A DNA stretch of 64,000 nt from Ovis canadensis (GCF_042477335.2 NC_091256.1:47075001-47139000); one strand, 5' to 3'. Positions 12,037 through 24,682 are shown, counted from the stretch's first letter. Program-made: numbers and translations. Notes: generated from the letters alone by a model not told the origin.

Positions 12037-12560
12037 CTATGACAGCTGAGAAATGGAATATTTCCTGCCACATAAGTAAACAAAGGATGTCACTATTGCC
12101 AGCGATTGCACACCACCAATAGTAAGCTGGGAACTTCCTGAGGGAACTCCGGAAGGAAAGAATACCTGCCATCCAGCAGCCACCAGACTGCAGCCACTCC
12201 CTACAGTGAACCCTGAGGAAACTCCTGATGTGGAAACAAGGATACTGGCCCCAGATAGCTGGGGTGCATATCAAAAAAACGATTTCAGTGAGCCCAGACT
12301 CTTGCATCTTCCCATACATGAAAAAATGCTAAACTCCTTAACTTGGGATATCTGGTTTTCTTTAATTTACAATAATTTTTTGACATCCAGACTACCTGCC
12401 TTTTGTTGCAAAATTTGTATATAACTGGGTTCTTCCCCTCACCTCCTCAGAGCAGTTCTCTCAGGATTACTTGAGACACTGTTTCCCAACCTTGAAGTTA
12501 TAAAAATTTCCACCAAATAAAACATCACTCTCAACATTTAGGTTGTGTGGTGTTGTGGTG
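12037..12560 (+). mobile_element. Probable solo LTR of an endogenous retrovirus
   Basis: The segment has the order of a retroviral LTR: a long upstream part, a TATA-type box (TATATAA at about 12417), and an AATAAA signal at about 12517 some 95 bases further on, with a T/G-rich stretch after it. No internal viral genes adjoin it. A clean TG...CA edge pair with matching target duplication was not found, so the ends are approximate and the family is unknown. Confidence 0.5.
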
Positions 12561-14119
12561 CTTTATATTTTTTTTTTCAGTTGATACAGTAATGACTTGA
12601 ATTGCATATTAACTGTATTTTTATGATCCTGTAGAATGAGTGCGCAAGAGCAAAAATGAGGGAGCTAGAAGGAAAGACAATAAGAGAGCAAATGAGGGCA
12701 AGCAAAGTCCAGAGACAGAAACAGAAACCATATTTGATTATAGGCATTTATCGGAGGCTCTGCCTGGTGCCTCTAAGGCTCAGGGACATGTGATGATCAG
12801 GAATGAATACAACTGGAGTGGAACTCAGACATCTGCTCTCCTCTGGGCCTCTTTTCGGGTTTGTTCTCATTTTTCTTTCACTGCCCACTCTGTTCCTCCA
12901 GATTTAATCCTTCTCCTTTATGTTGCCAGCCTTTGGGCCTGCCCTAACCCTGCCCTCTTCCTGATCAGCTTGATAGCTTTGGTCCCTGGCTTCCATGCTT
13001 TTGCTCATCCTCAGTCTAGTAAGGAGTGATACTCATATGTTCTTTGGCTCCATCTGAGCCCAGGATTTCCTCTGCCGTCTCCTCATTTTGGCGTTCAATA
13101 TCTTCCCTCTCCATCCTTCCTCAAAAGTTTTCCTAAACTCAAGACTGTCCCAGATAGTTATTGACCACCATACTTCATGGCTCTAGTTCCATCTCCTGAC
13201 TGGCATAGTCATTTTTCCCATCTCCTTGAACCAAGAAGACCAGGAAAATCTCTTGTTAGTGATATCTGCACACCACAAAGCTACCTCTACCCCACCATAA
13301 GCCTGACTAAATGGAAACCTTGAACTAGACATTGTATGGGCCATTAAGATATTAAGACCTCAGCTCCTTCCATTGAGGGACTTACTTACCTGTGATTAGA
13401 TATAACTGATGATATAAAGAAAACTGGCTACATATAAGCCCTATACTGAACATAATAATATTGTAGAATAGTGTTTATCTGGGAATGAAAACACCATAAA
13501 GATTTAATAATAAAGTTATTCTAAATATAGATTGTTTTTATGATCACCCATTTTCAAAGTTACACCAATATAATGAATAAAATGACTTACTAAAGCACAG
13601 TGCATCGAGAAAATAGAATCTGCTCAGCCAAGAATGGCCAGTCAGTGATTCCATGCAGACTGGACCTGCATGATACAGACTGAATAACGCAGAATGTAAG
13701 GTATAACTGCAAGGACACCGTAAAAATCTCATCTGCAACTGATAAGTTGATAGTTGCTTATTGTTTGTATACTTCAAGAATAACAACTGTTCTAAAGCAT
13801 TGAATTTCAAGTAAAACACACACACACATACATACATACATAAAATGTGCTAAAGCATTTTTTCAATCATTATATTTTAGAATTAAATATTTAAATTTTC
13901 AAAATTATTAGAAACAAATCAAATTGTTAACATCTTGAATAATGGTATTTTTATAATGTAAATAAACAAGGGCTATATTGAATAAAAGAAAGCCATATTA
14001 TTCAAATAGCTGAAAGGGTAAAGTAAGAAAGCACATTAATCATATGTATTAGGTATCTGTAGAAAAGCAGTATTCATAGAGTGCCTGGCATCTGTTGAGA
14101 GTTTTAAAAAGGAATGCTT
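12561..14119. other. Intergenic DNA
   Basis: It has a T tract at 12570-12579, an AC/ACAT simple repeat at about 13815-13842 and AT-rich DNA after 13840. The 129-codon frame at 12640-13029 has no recognisable domain or splice context and is treated as chance. Confidence 0.45.
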
Positions 14120-14129
14120 AATCAGAAAT

Positions 14130-14261
14130 TGGAGAAGGGAATGGCAACCCACCCCACTCCAGTATTTTTGCCTGGAGAATACCATGGACAGAGAAGCCTG
14201 GCAGACTACAGTCCATAGGGTCGCAAAGAGTTGGACACAACTGAGCAGCTAACACAACAAC
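14130..14261 (+). mobile_element. Bov-A-type SINE, 5' truncated
   Basis: Only the Bov-A body is present ('ggagaagggaatggcaaccc' to 'acacaactgagcagctaacac'); the tRNA-like head is missing. Identical 10-bp duplications AATCAGAAAT flank it at 14120-14129 and 14262-14271, which fixes its edges. Confidence 0.92.
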
Positions 14262-14271
14262 AATCAGAAAT

Positions 14272-15331
14272 GCAATAACCTCAACTGGGATCACAGCTTG
14301 AATGGCTCAGGATTTCTCCTTTTTGTATTCTAACTAAAAGCCACTGTAATGAATAAAAGTAAAGCCAGACCATTTCTCTGGTGCCTATCTTTATCCTCCT
14401 AGTCAAAACTTTTTTTCTAAAAAAAATGTATTATCTCACATTCTGTACTTATTTTTTTAATTTCTAGGAAAGGGTGTAGAAGTATTCTTACTTTTTTCTT
14501 GGTACTTGTCATATCCTCTTTGTGATTATGGTATAAATAAGCAAAAATACATTATCTTTTCTTTATTTTTGAAACAAACTTGCATAATTAATTAGACTTT
14601 AATGCAAAAGAGCCAAACACTGTGGGAAGAACATTCAGATTTGAAGTATCTTTCAGGGGACTCAGATGTTTAGAATTTCATAGACGCATCTGGGATTTTT
14701 CATGGCCAGAAGATGATGTCAAAGATGAATGGTGTTCAAATATTTTGTTTAAACTTGGAATCAGGAGGCATCAAGTCAAATCATACAGACAAGGACAAAA
14801 CAGAAAAACAACTCAAAGAGCTATTGTGATCAAAAGAAAGGATAGATGGCTTGGGGCTGTAGGTAATTCTACTCTCATCCTCCTTAATAGCCCTGGCGGC
14901 ACCTCCAAAATTACCCTGGGGCTCCAGGGAGCACAAAGTGAAAACCTCAGCTCATTATGGGATGCAAATTTTTATAGTCATGGAAGGAACACAATTGAGA
15001 GAAAACGAAAGAAGATATTACAAAGTCATAAGACACATGAAATATATAAGCTCCAGGGACATTTATTTTAGAATTGGACTTGATATAGCGGAAGCAGTAA
15101 ACACGAGATTGAGAAAATCTCTTATTATTCTCTGATCCCGAGATTATACTCTGTTATTCTGCCAGAGGTTCTGAAGTCAACTAAAATAGTCACAGTGAGG
15201 CAGAATATGGTGCAACTTATCTCTAGATATTAGAGGTTGGTTCACCCATCCCAGCCCCCTAAGTCTAGTCCCAGAAAAGCATTAGAATACTTGCCATATA
15301 ACTCTCGAACAAATATTTAAGGAAGACCTAT
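14272..15331. other. Intergenic DNA
   Basis: AT-rich and without recognised repeats. The 149-codon frame at 14622-15071 has no recognisable domain, no good start context and no splice evidence. Confidence 0.4.
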
Positions 15332-15338
15332 TATGTTT

Positions 15339-15536
15339 GGGGCTTCTCTGGGGGCTCAGACAGTCAAAGATTCCACCAGCAATGTAGGAGACCTGGGTTA
15401 GGGAGTAGTCCCTGGAGAAGGTAATGCCTACCCACTCCAATATTCTTGCCTGAGAATTCCATGGATAGAGGAGCCTGGTGGGTTACAGTCCATGGGGTTA
15501 CAAAGAGTTGGACATGACGGAGCAACTAACACTTAG
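15339..15536 (+). mobile_element. Bov-tA SINE
   Basis: Head, body and tail are present ('ggggcttctctgggggctcag' to 'gacggagcaactaacac'). TATGTTT duplications lie at 15332-15338 and 15537-15543. The tRNA-like B-box region is damaged by a small deletion. Confidence 0.9.
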
Positions 15537-15543
15537 TATGTTT

Positions 15544-15867
15544 TAGGCACGTGGACTACAAAGGTAGACAAGACAGACAAGTTTCATACTCTCATGAAAA
15601 CTACATTCTAGTGAAGGATACAGAAAAACATGAACTAACAAAAAGAATTTCAGAGAGTGAAAGGAGCTATGAAGACATGGTGCATAGCAGAATAGAGATA
15701 AAGGGATGGTTACATCCTTAGGCCCTCCTCTTCTAAGCCATCTCTCTGTGCTCCTGCTATGGAAGGAACTTCTTAGAATTGTTTTTCTGTGTATTTAGTA
15801 TAAGATGGACCTGGGGTAGAGAATTCTTTACCCTGGGAAGATCTAAATGAAGGTATTAAGCACTGCT
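15544..15867. other. Possible ancient repeat, unclassified
   Basis: The stretch 'ctctcatgaaaactacattctagtgaagg ... agtgaaaggagctatgaagac' resembles a common old mammalian repeat, but I cannot name the family. Confidence 0.3.
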
Positions 15868-17809
15868 ATAGGGATCAAGACCATCCTCATGGAAAAGAAA
15901 TGCAAAAAAGCAACATGGCTGTCTGGGGAGGCCTTACAAATAGCTGTGAAAAGAAGAGAAGTGAAAAGCAAAGGAGAAAAGGAAAGATATAAGCATCTGA
16001 ATGCAGAGTTCCAAAAATAGCAAGAAGAGATAAGAAAGCCTTCCTCAGCGATAAACGCAAAGAAATAGAGGAAAACAATAGAATGGGAAAAACTAGAGAT
16101 TTCTTCAAGAAAATTAGAGATACCAAGGGAACATTCATGCAAAGATAAGCTCGATAAAGGACAGAAATGGTATGGACCTAACAGAAGCAGAAGATATTAA
16201 GAAGAGATGGCAAGAATACACAGAAGAACTGTACAAAATAGATCTTCACGACCTGGATAATCACGATGGTGTGATCACTCACCTAGAGCCAGACATCCTG
16301 GAATGTGAAGTCAAGTGGGCCTTAGAAAACATCACTATGAACAAAGCTAGTGGAGGTGATGGCATTCCAGTTGAGCTGTTTCAAATCCTGAAAGATGATG
16401 CTGTGAAAGTGCTGCACTCAATATGCCAGCACATTTGGAAAACTCAGCAGGGGCCACAGGACTGGAAAAGGTCAGTTTTCATTCCAATTACAAAGAAAGG
16501 CAATGCCAAAGAATGCTCAAACTACTGCACAATTGCAGTCATCTCACACGCTAGTAAAGTAATGCTCAAAATTCTCCAAGCCAGGCTTCAGCAACATGTG
16601 AACAGTGAACTTTCAGATGTTTAAGCTGGTTTTAGAAAAAGCAGAGGAACTAGAGATCAAATTGCCAACATTCGCTGGATCATCAAAAAAGCAAGAGAAT
16701 TCCAGAAAAACATCTATTTCTGCTTTATTGACTATACCAAAGCCTTTGACTGTGTGGATCACAATAAACTGTGGAAAATTTTGAAAGAGATGGGAACACC
16801 AGACCACCTGACCTGCCTCTTGAGAAACCTATATGCAGATCAGGAAGCAACAGTTAGAACTGGACATGGAACAACAGACTGGTTCCAAATAGGAAAAGGA
16901 GTACGTCAAGGCTGTATATTGTCACCCTGCTTATTTAACTTATATGCAGAGTACATCATGAGAAATGCTGGGCTGGAAGAAGCACAAGCTGGAATCAAGA
17001 TTGCTGGGAGAAATATCAATAACCTCAGCTATGCAGATGACACCACCCTTATGGCAGAAAGTGAAGAGGAACTAAAAAGCCTCTTGATGAAAGTGAAAGT
17101 GGAGAGTGAAAAAGTTGGCTTAAAGCTCAACATTCAGAAAATGAAGATCATGGCATCTGGTCCCATCACTTCGTGGGAAATGGATGGGGAAACTGTGGAA
17201 GTAGTGTCAGACTTTATTTTTCTGAGCTCCAAAATCACTTCAGATGGTGATTGCAGCCATGAAATTAAAAGACTCTTACTCCTTGGAAGAAAAGTTATGA
17301 CCAACCTAGATAGCATATTGAAAAGTAGAGACATTACTTTGCCAACAAAGGTCTGTCTAGTCAAGGCTATATTTTTTCCAGTAGTCATGTATGCATGTGA
17401 GAGTTGGACTGTGAAGAAAGCTGAGCCCCGAAGAATTGATGCTTTGAACTGTGGTGCTGGAGAAGACTCTTGAGAGTCCCTTGGACTGCAAGGATATCCA
17501 ACCAGTCCATTCTGAAGGGGATCAGCCCTGGGATTTCTTTGGAAGGACTGATGCTAAAGCTGAAACTCCAGTACTTTGGCCTCCTCATGCGAAGAGTTAA
17601 CTCATTGGAAAAGACTCTGATGCTGGGAGGGGTTGGGGGCAGGAAGAGAAGGGGATGACAGAGGATGAGATGGCTGGATCGCATCACTGACTCAATGGAC
17701 GTAGTCTGGGTGAACTCCGGGAGATGGTGATGGACAGGGAGGCCTGGCGTGCTGCGATTCATGGGGTGGCAAGAGTCAGACATGACTGAGTGACTTAACT
17801 GAACTGATA
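15868..17809 (+). mobile_element. BovB LINE, 5' truncated (about 1.9 kb)
   Basis: It begins in the segment between endonuclease and reverse transcriptase ('gggatcaagaccatcctcat') and ends at the BovB tail 'gacttaactgaactgat'. It lies in opposite orientation to the copies at 39.6-41.4 and 42.7-45.2 kb. No convincing target duplication was found. It is followed directly by two L1 tails. Confidence 0.93.
16172..17473 (+). pseudogene. BovB ORF2 with one nonsense codon and a late frameshift
   Basis: The same frame is open from 16172 to 16621 and again from 16625 to 17473, split only by TAA at 16622-16624; the minus-strand copy at 42.7-45.2 kb has a Gln codon there. The first part is the reverse-transcriptase finger region (KASGGDGIPVELFQILKDDA). 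The second part holds the palm: FIDYTKAFDCVDHNKLW (motif A) and YADD at 17030-17041. Near 17442 the copy has one T fewer than the minus-strand copy, which ends the frame; the remaining C-terminal part continues in another frame to 17658. The product would have been the BovB endonuclease/reverse transcriptase. Dead copy. Confidence 0.88.
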
Positions 17810-17811
17810 TT

Positions 17812-18005
17812 TAAAATGGATAACCAGTAAGGACCTACTGTATATCACCTGGAACTGTGCTCAGTGTTATATGGCAGCCTGGATGGAAGGAGAGTTTGGG
17901 GGGACATGGATACATGTATGTATACCTGGGTCCCTTCACTGTTCACCTGAAACTACCACAACATTGTTAATCAGCTGTACCCCAGTACAAAATTAAAAGT
18001 TTAAA
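17812..18005 (+). mobile_element. Artiodactyl L1 3' end
   Basis: It has the L1 tail signature 'aaggacctactgtatatcacc', 'ctgttcacctgaaactacc', 'ttaatcagctgtaccccag' and a short A-rich end. It is very similar in layout to the piece at 41940-42112. No ORF part remains. Confidence 0.75.
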
Positions 18006-18084
18006 AAATGAAAACTGATGGTGTTAAGGCAGTTACCCCCTTGACTTTAGGAAGAAACCCACAGCACCGAAGCATATGCATTAC

Positions 18085-18301
18085 CATCTGTAAAACAAAT
18101 AGCCAGTGGGAATTTTCTGTGTGACACAGGGAGCTCAACCCAGTGTTCTGCGACCACCTAGAGGGGTGGGATGGGGTGGAAGCGGGGAGGGTTATTCAAG
18201 ATGGAGGGGACATAGGTATACCTATGGCTGATTCATGTTGATTTGTGGCAGAAACCAACACAACATTGTAAAGCAATTATCCTCCAACTAAAAATAAATA
18301 A
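18085..18301 (+). mobile_element. Artiodactyl L1 3' end, second copy
   Basis: It reads 'aaatagccagtgggaatttt', 'gacacagggagctcaaccc', 'gctgattcatgttg' and 'gtaaagcaattatcctcc', then AATAAATA. It is a second L1 tail of a different subfamily, in the same orientation and about 80 bases after the first. Confidence 0.75.
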
Positions 18302-20539
18302 ATGTATTCCCCCTCACGTCTGTACTTTTCCTTCTGCTTTGTTTCTCCTCAACAAAATGGTGAAAAATCCATGGTCAAGATTAAGAGTTGGGTCCAGGAA
18401 AAGGAGAAGCATGAGGCTACTCATTAAATATATCCTCTTGGAGAGAGAAAAAGGACCCCAACTGACCTCTCCTGAGTACAAGTCATACTTCTGCAATCTT
18501 TCATTGATTAACTCTCTGGACAACTCTCTGTGAACATATGAAAATTACAGGCTCCTGATGGAGACCTTCAGAGTTCAGGATCCCCAAAGCGTTCCTCTTT
18601 TCTATCATGAAGATATTAATTCATGTTGTTACTTCTTTCTTAAAGTGTTACTGGCGGCAGCAGCAAACTCAAGTGTTAGGTATTATACTTGCACAGGTTC
18701 TTCCAAACTCTTGAGAAAGGTCCAAGCAATATGGTTACATATTATAAAATTTATAAAAGTACTACATTTTTGTGTCATTTCTCCAAATTATGCTTCAGGC
18801 TCCCAAAACCCATGTCTGTCCCTGAGTATTATTCAACATAGAGGGCTTAGCCATCTAAGGTGCCAAGTAGGTTACAAGAGCTCAGTATCTACTTCTTGTA
18901 GTAAAAATACCAATTTTACGCTATTGCACTTAAATAAAGTCTTCTCTCAGAAGTTTTTATTGTAGAAATAACAGAATAATAGAGATTTTAATCAGTCAAA
19001 AATGACATTTTAATAGTGATTACACTTTTTCAACTTATATGAATGGCCCCCAAAACACTTGTATGCCTTCTGGTGATGGAGAGGATAAGAATTATTCCTT
19101 TCAATCAATGCATGAGACGATATAGTTTAGGTGAAGTTAGTTCATTAAGGATTATCATAAGCGGAGCACTTAGTGGACAGACTGCATTTAAATCATCAGT
19201 CCATTGTGTACTGCTCAGTGGATGTGAGTCCCCTGAGTGCTCTCAGAACCATTACCACATACTCTGAACATTTATTTCTATCTTTAAGGATAATCACCGA
19301 TGAAAAGAGACATTCAAGATGGGACAGTCACTTTAAGAAAATATACACACAGATTCTCACAATCAAATTAATACCATTTTAAGAAACCAAACACTGAAGG
19401 GCTATTTGATAACTAATTTGAAACTTTACTATATTAACAACATGAGTGGTGGCTTTTTTAGTAACTTTTCCATTTGATATTTCTGGCCGTTATATTCAAA
19501 ATGACTTTCTTGCAAAGATACATGATATCACAAGCTAATGAAGAGAGGCAATCTGAAGAGAGGCAATCCCGAGTAATCTGGGCAGGAATGAGTGAGTCCA
19601 GGCCCCATTCATAAAGTAATTCATAAAACGCACCTGTTGGGGTGTGTTTTCTGCCTTCAATAAATATTGACATGCTCTTCCTCTTCATTGCAAGAGGAAG
19701 ATTTATTGGAGTCTATGTTTTATTCTTATTCTGTGGCTTTTTTGTTTATAGAATCAAAACAGATATGAGTCACTGGGATTTCTAGTTAAACCTGAGCTGC
19801 CAGTGGACAATAGAATTAAATAAAGTATTTAATACAAGGAGGAGGGAAAAATAAGAAACCAATCAGCCATTGCTTCAAGCACAAGAACCAGGAAGGAAAA
19901 TTTAGCATTTTATGAACTAGAATCTGGTGTGGGAGGAAGCTTCTATTCTCATAACAGAAGACATTCACAGAGTGATGTGGTGACTGACTCTAACCAAGAT
20001 TCTAAAATCTTGGTAGGTGGTAATTAATGTGTAACACCTGGGATAAGCATTCAAAAACTTGGTCAGACATAAAGCTTGTCCTCTTTAAAAAGTCATATAG
20101 TAAATAATTTAAGCTTTGAGGGATAGCTTCTGTCACAAATACTAAATTCTGCTGTGGTAGCAAAGAAGCAGCAGCAGAAATTACGTAAAAGACTTGGCAT
20201 GGTTGTTTTTCTATAAGACTTTATAAAAATAGTCCACAAGTATTCAATGGAACCTAAAACTAGTAGCTAAAATTTGAGAATGAATGAGATATTTACATAA
20301 TCTTAAAATGTACTCCCACAAAATACATACACATGCTTAATATGTAATTATTAACTTCATTGTAAAGATGCCTAGAAGACACGTTATCAGCCAAGTGGTA
20401 AGATTAGTATCACCAGAAATCACATGTCATCTGAAATAATACAAGGAGAACACAGCATCATTTCTATAATATTCCTGCCAGAGATGCAAAACATGAATAT
20501 AATTATGAGAAAACAAGAGAGAAACTCAAATAGAAGGAT
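18302..20539. other. Intergenic DNA, repeat-poor
   Basis: No gene or transposon is recognised. A 14-bp unit GAAGAGAGGCAATC occurs twice in tandem near 19541-19570. Frames up to 135 codons (18558-18965) show no domain. Confidence 0.4.
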
Positions 20540-21046
20540 ATTCTTCAGAATAACTGATTTGGACTCAAACACATCATGTCATAAAGGAAGAAAAACCTGA
20601 GGAAATAGTCTAGATCAAAAGAGACGAAAGAGATATTGTCAAGTAAATACAATGCATCATTCTTGATTGGATCCTAGACCTTAAAAAGGACATTATTGGG
20701 ATAATTGGCAAAGTTTGAATAGGGTCAATGAATTGCATGGTATCAACACCAACATGAATATCCTGGTTTCCATGGTTATATACTGTGGTTATTTAGGAGA
20801 GTGTTTTTAGAAAATACACACTGAGGCATTAAGGAGTAATGGACATCATATCTTTAACTTACTTTTGAATGGTTGAGAACAACTATATATAAAGGTAGGG
20901 AGACAGAGAATGATAAATAAACATGAGAAAGTATTAATATTTGGAGTATCTGAGGAGAAAGTATAAAAGAATTCTTCACAGCATTTTTACCATTTTTCTG
21001 TAAGCTTGAAATTATTAAGAATACAAAAATAAAAATGACTATTATA
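20540..21046 (+). repeat. Old L1 (L1M-type) 3' end
   Basis: The tail order 'ggacatcatatctttaactt', 'tttgaatggttgagaacaac', 'gagaatgataaataaac' and 'tttctgtaagcttgaaatta' followed by an A-rich end fits old mammalian L1 3' ends. The upstream limit is uncertain. Confidence 0.5.
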
Positions 21047-23089
21047 TATCAGCTAAAGGCAAGAGAAAAACACCCAAATGTCTGGAAATACATAAAAGGA
21101 TTTTAAAACAATGGGAGGCTGGAGTTACCTATGCATACACGAGGCAGAACATCAATTCATCAGAAATTTCCAGCTAACTTTGAACAGAAGCTTAACTTCC
21201 AACAACATGTAATTCAATTAAGGAAAAAACACTGAGCTTAGTCAAAAAGAAAATGCTCATGAAATCGTGGTTTGTACTTCAATACACCTCAAAACAATTC
21301 CATCAGTGTTAAAGGAGTTACACACGTAAAAATTTAAGAATGGGTCATAAAAGCAGCATATTACTGTGATAGTGTATATATTACCAATGGCCTAGAGCTG
21401 CCACCAGGTTTAAATCTAAACCAAGAAAATTGTACCTTAGAATGGGGTTAATCTAGGTATTTCTGATCACTAGATTTGTGCAACTGATAGAACCCCTCTT
21501 TAGGTAAAAAAAAAAAACAAAATACAAAGTTGTAAATAAAAATTAAGTAAAAAATTATGAATAAAAAATAAGTACAATAGTGACTGTTAAGAAAGAGGAA
21601 ATTATGACAAATTACACATTTTTAAAAGGTGACAAAACTAATTTTTAAGATATTATTTTTATTAATTAGATGCTTGGCATGACTTCATGTATTTCCCTTG
21701 ATATTGTAGCTATGTATTTTTTGATCACCTTTTCATGACAAAATTCTGTGATAACATAGGCTATAAAGAAATAGGAAGGGGCTTTACGCTAGTGAGGAGC
21801 CCTGAATCCTAAGTCATTAGCTACAAATAAGCCCACTTTTGCCTCAAATTCTCAGATGTCACCATGCATGCAGAGATGACTAAAAGGATGATCTCTGAGC
21901 TGATGAAGGACTAGATAAACATAGAAGTCCAGTGGCTCTCCTAGCCAACCTAATATGTTGACCCTTGGGGCTTTTTACAGATAAATGTGAACAACTTGAA
22001 AATAAACTTTTGAAACGTGATAGGTTTGGTTATTTATGCAATAGGGTGAATAAGACCAAAAAGTCTATTGCTAAATAAGTCTAAAAGAGCTCCTTCAGTA
22101 AATATAAATTAAAATTCTAAGTGATAAGCAGCATTGGGTCATGATTTACTTGACCACACTTTGTGTGTATGTGTGTTGCATAAAATATTGGTGTTTCTTA
22201 CAGCCAGTCGCATCTTGGATTCCCTAATATGAGGGCCATTGATTTTGTTCCCTTGTTCATTATGAGAAAGTCAAGGTCAGAAGCCAAGGAGTTTAAAACA
22301 AAACATTTACAAAAACTGAAAACTTACAGTGACTTAAAACCCATTAGGTTGTCAGCTGGGTTGGACCTAATTAGGACAATGGAGGTCTTGTTTGGGTAGG
22401 GTCCCAGTGCCAGGATGATAAAAAAAAAAAAAAAAAAAAAAGCAAGCAGGTGCAGAAAAACCACAGAACAGACTTGAGCCAAAGTCCTACTAAAGATACA
22501 AAGTGAGAAAGCTAATTCTAGAGCAAAAGCAAGAAGGTCAAGAGCGAAAGCAGGCAGAACCCAGAGGACTACCAAAAACAAAACAAGACTGTGTTAACCT
22601 GGGTTAAAGTCCACGTAGCTCTCACTTTCCTCTCCTGGCTCCTTAAAGGGTTTCAGGAACACAGCTGGAAAGCATCCACCATATCAGGAGCTGTTGAAAG
22701 AATGCACCTGTTTAATTAGAAAAGACAAAGCTAAAGAGTTAGAACCATCCTCACATTAAAGAGCTGCAGCCCTGCAGAACAGGAAGCAAATTTATTGCAT
22801 ATGATTCCATGTGTAAAACTAAGACCAACATGTAGAATTTATAAGAGGCAGATTCTGAGCACTGAAAGCAAGGCCTTTGCTAGAATTATTTGCCTCTGTT
22901 ACCTGCAATAGCGCTTGGAACTTTCTAAATTATCAATGATATTGGTATCATAAAAATCAATAAAAATAAGAAAGAACTTATCAGCAATTACTGTAGTTCA
23001 GTTGTGGAATGGAAGCTAGTGATCCCTTCTGAGGTTAGGTATTTTATCAGAGGTTTGACTATAGTAACAATCTTATACATAATTTGAAC
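21047..23089. other. Intergenic DNA with a 22-A tract
   Basis: AT-rich and without recognised genes. An uninterrupted run of 22 A lies at 22420-22441. It may be the tail of a retroposed sequence, but no source element was recognised upstream. Confidence 0.4.
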
Positions 23090-23310
23090 AGTGTATAATA
23101 CTTATTCTGTTTTATCTTACACATATCATTACATTTAATTCTCACACTCTATGAAAGAGGTTGTATTATTAATTCCATTTCATAGATGAGGTAACTGAGA
23201 CACACAGATCATATACCTTGCCCAAAGTCATACATTAGACAAATGTTTAAGCCAGGATTTGAACAAAATGAACCTGATTCTAGAACCTCTGTCTCAAACA
23301 CCATACTTTT
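23090..23310 (-). repeat. MIR SINE
   Basis: Reverse-complement MIR: 'attccatttcatagatgagg', 'aactgagacacaca', 'ccttgcccaaagtcatac' and 'ccaggatttgaac'. Confidence 0.7.
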
Positions 23311-23410
23311 CATCTGGCAGAGAGGAGTTAGAATAAAACCCAGTAATGTATGAGAAGTCTCTAATCACAAAGGCTGCAGTCTTAGAATAAAGTTGGAAAC
23401 CATAAAAAAG

Positions 23411-23636
23411 CAATGCATGTGTGCTAAGTCGCTTACAGTCATGTCCAACCTTTTGCAACCCTGTGGACTATAGTCTGCCAGGCTCCTCTGTCCATGGGAT
23501 TCTCCAGGCAAGAATACTCAGAGTGGGTTGCTATTCCCTTCTCCATGGGATCTTCCAAACCCAGGAACTGAACTCACATCTCCCATAGCTCCTACAATGA
23601 GGCAGATTCTTTACCGCTGAGTCACCGGGGAAGCCC
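23411..23636 (-). mobile_element. Bov-tA SINE
   Basis: It reads in reverse from 'gtcatgtccaaccttttgc' through 'ctccaggcaagaatactcag' to the head 'gattctttaccgctgagtca' and 'ccggggaagccc'. Flanking TAAAAAA repeats at 23403-23409 and 23641-23647 are a possible but weak target duplication. Confidence 0.9.
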
Positions 23637-24682
23637 GTTTTAAAAAAATCACTGTCCACATCCATTTCTTTACATACAGTCTACATATTACTGGAATGAG
23701 AGTTATCTCAAGAACCTGCTGGCACCAGATGATTTAGTATTTCATTGAATTTCATCATTATAAAATGAGATAGACCCTAGAGATCTAGCTGGCTACCTCT
23801 TTTTATTTTGTGTCATAGTAATATTTCCTTTCTCTTAATCCATCAAAACCAAATTTTAGCTGTTCACGCTTATCAAAAAATACAAAATAAATATGGCTTA
23901 TAGCAAGTTTGGTCATATGATGCTAAATACTTTTTAAAAACTAAGTGTTCTTTTTATACACCCTACAAGTCTCTGATCATGCTGGATATTAGGTCAGTTT
24001 TTGTTGATATCAGATCATCCACTTTATTTTTGGTTAATCTCTATGTTAAGGCTGTTAGCCCTGTTACACAAAGTGCTTATTAAGTACCGCAACACAAGAC
24101 GTAAGACACTAGATGTATTACTATGAAACAATAAATCCTTTTTGACAGTATTAAAAATAGTAAATAAAAACTAAAATCTGTTTGTTTTTAAATTTTTGGT
24201 CCTGTTCCAGATTTTCAACATTATCCAAAAGTGAAATTAACTTTCTTTCTTCAGTTTGCAGCAAGAACTTCGAAAGTTCAGAAACCCCAGCTCAGCCACC
24301 ATTAGAAATGCTCACTCAGCCTCGGCCACATGCCAAGCAATCTTCTGTTTATTCCACTGCAGCTAATTTAAAGTCGTGAGAGTGACACAGATGATTAAGT
24401 GCAAGAGCTGGTGATGTGTGCAGTGGAGCAGTCAGACTGAGTACATGCCTAGAGAAGAAAAATCACTCCAAGGGGTCCAGAGTCAGTAATTATACTGTTA
24501 AGGAAACGTATAAAGAGGCAGATGTCTTAGATGTATTTGTTAGCTAGGAAATGCTATTCCAAATGAAGATATGTAAGTGTATAGTTTTGAGATTTCTAAG
24601 GAGTCTCGGGAAACACAATGTAAGATTGGCTCCCAGGAAAGGAATAAAGGTAGTAGCAATTCCTGTGCAGCTACTGAATATC
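23637..24682. other. Intergenic DNA with a candidate terminal exon
   Basis: Apart from the candidate exon at 24255-24379 nothing is recognised. The DNA is AT-rich. Confidence 0.4.
24255..24379 (+). other. Candidate 3'-terminal coding exon (unconfirmed)
   Basis: A splice-acceptor-like tract (ctttctttcttcag, ending at 24254) precedes a 125-bp segment. One frame starts with two bases of a split codon, then encodes about 40 residues (CSKNFESSETPAQPP at the start, VYSTAANLKS at the end) and stops at TGA 24377-24379. The segment is less AT-rich than its surroundings and keeps CpGs. I do not recognise the protein. No upstream exon or downstream poly(A) signal was identified. It may equally be a chance frame or a conserved non-coding element. 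Confidence 0.25.

Noticed and set aside
12640..13029. 129-codon plus-strand frame
   Set aside because: No recognisable domain, no splice signals and no supporting neighbour; length is within chance expectation in 64 kb.
14622..15071. 149-codon plus-strand frame
   Set aside because: No recognised motif or exon signals.
18558..18965. 135-codon plus-strand frame
   Set aside because: No domain, AT-rich codons, and no promoter or splice context.
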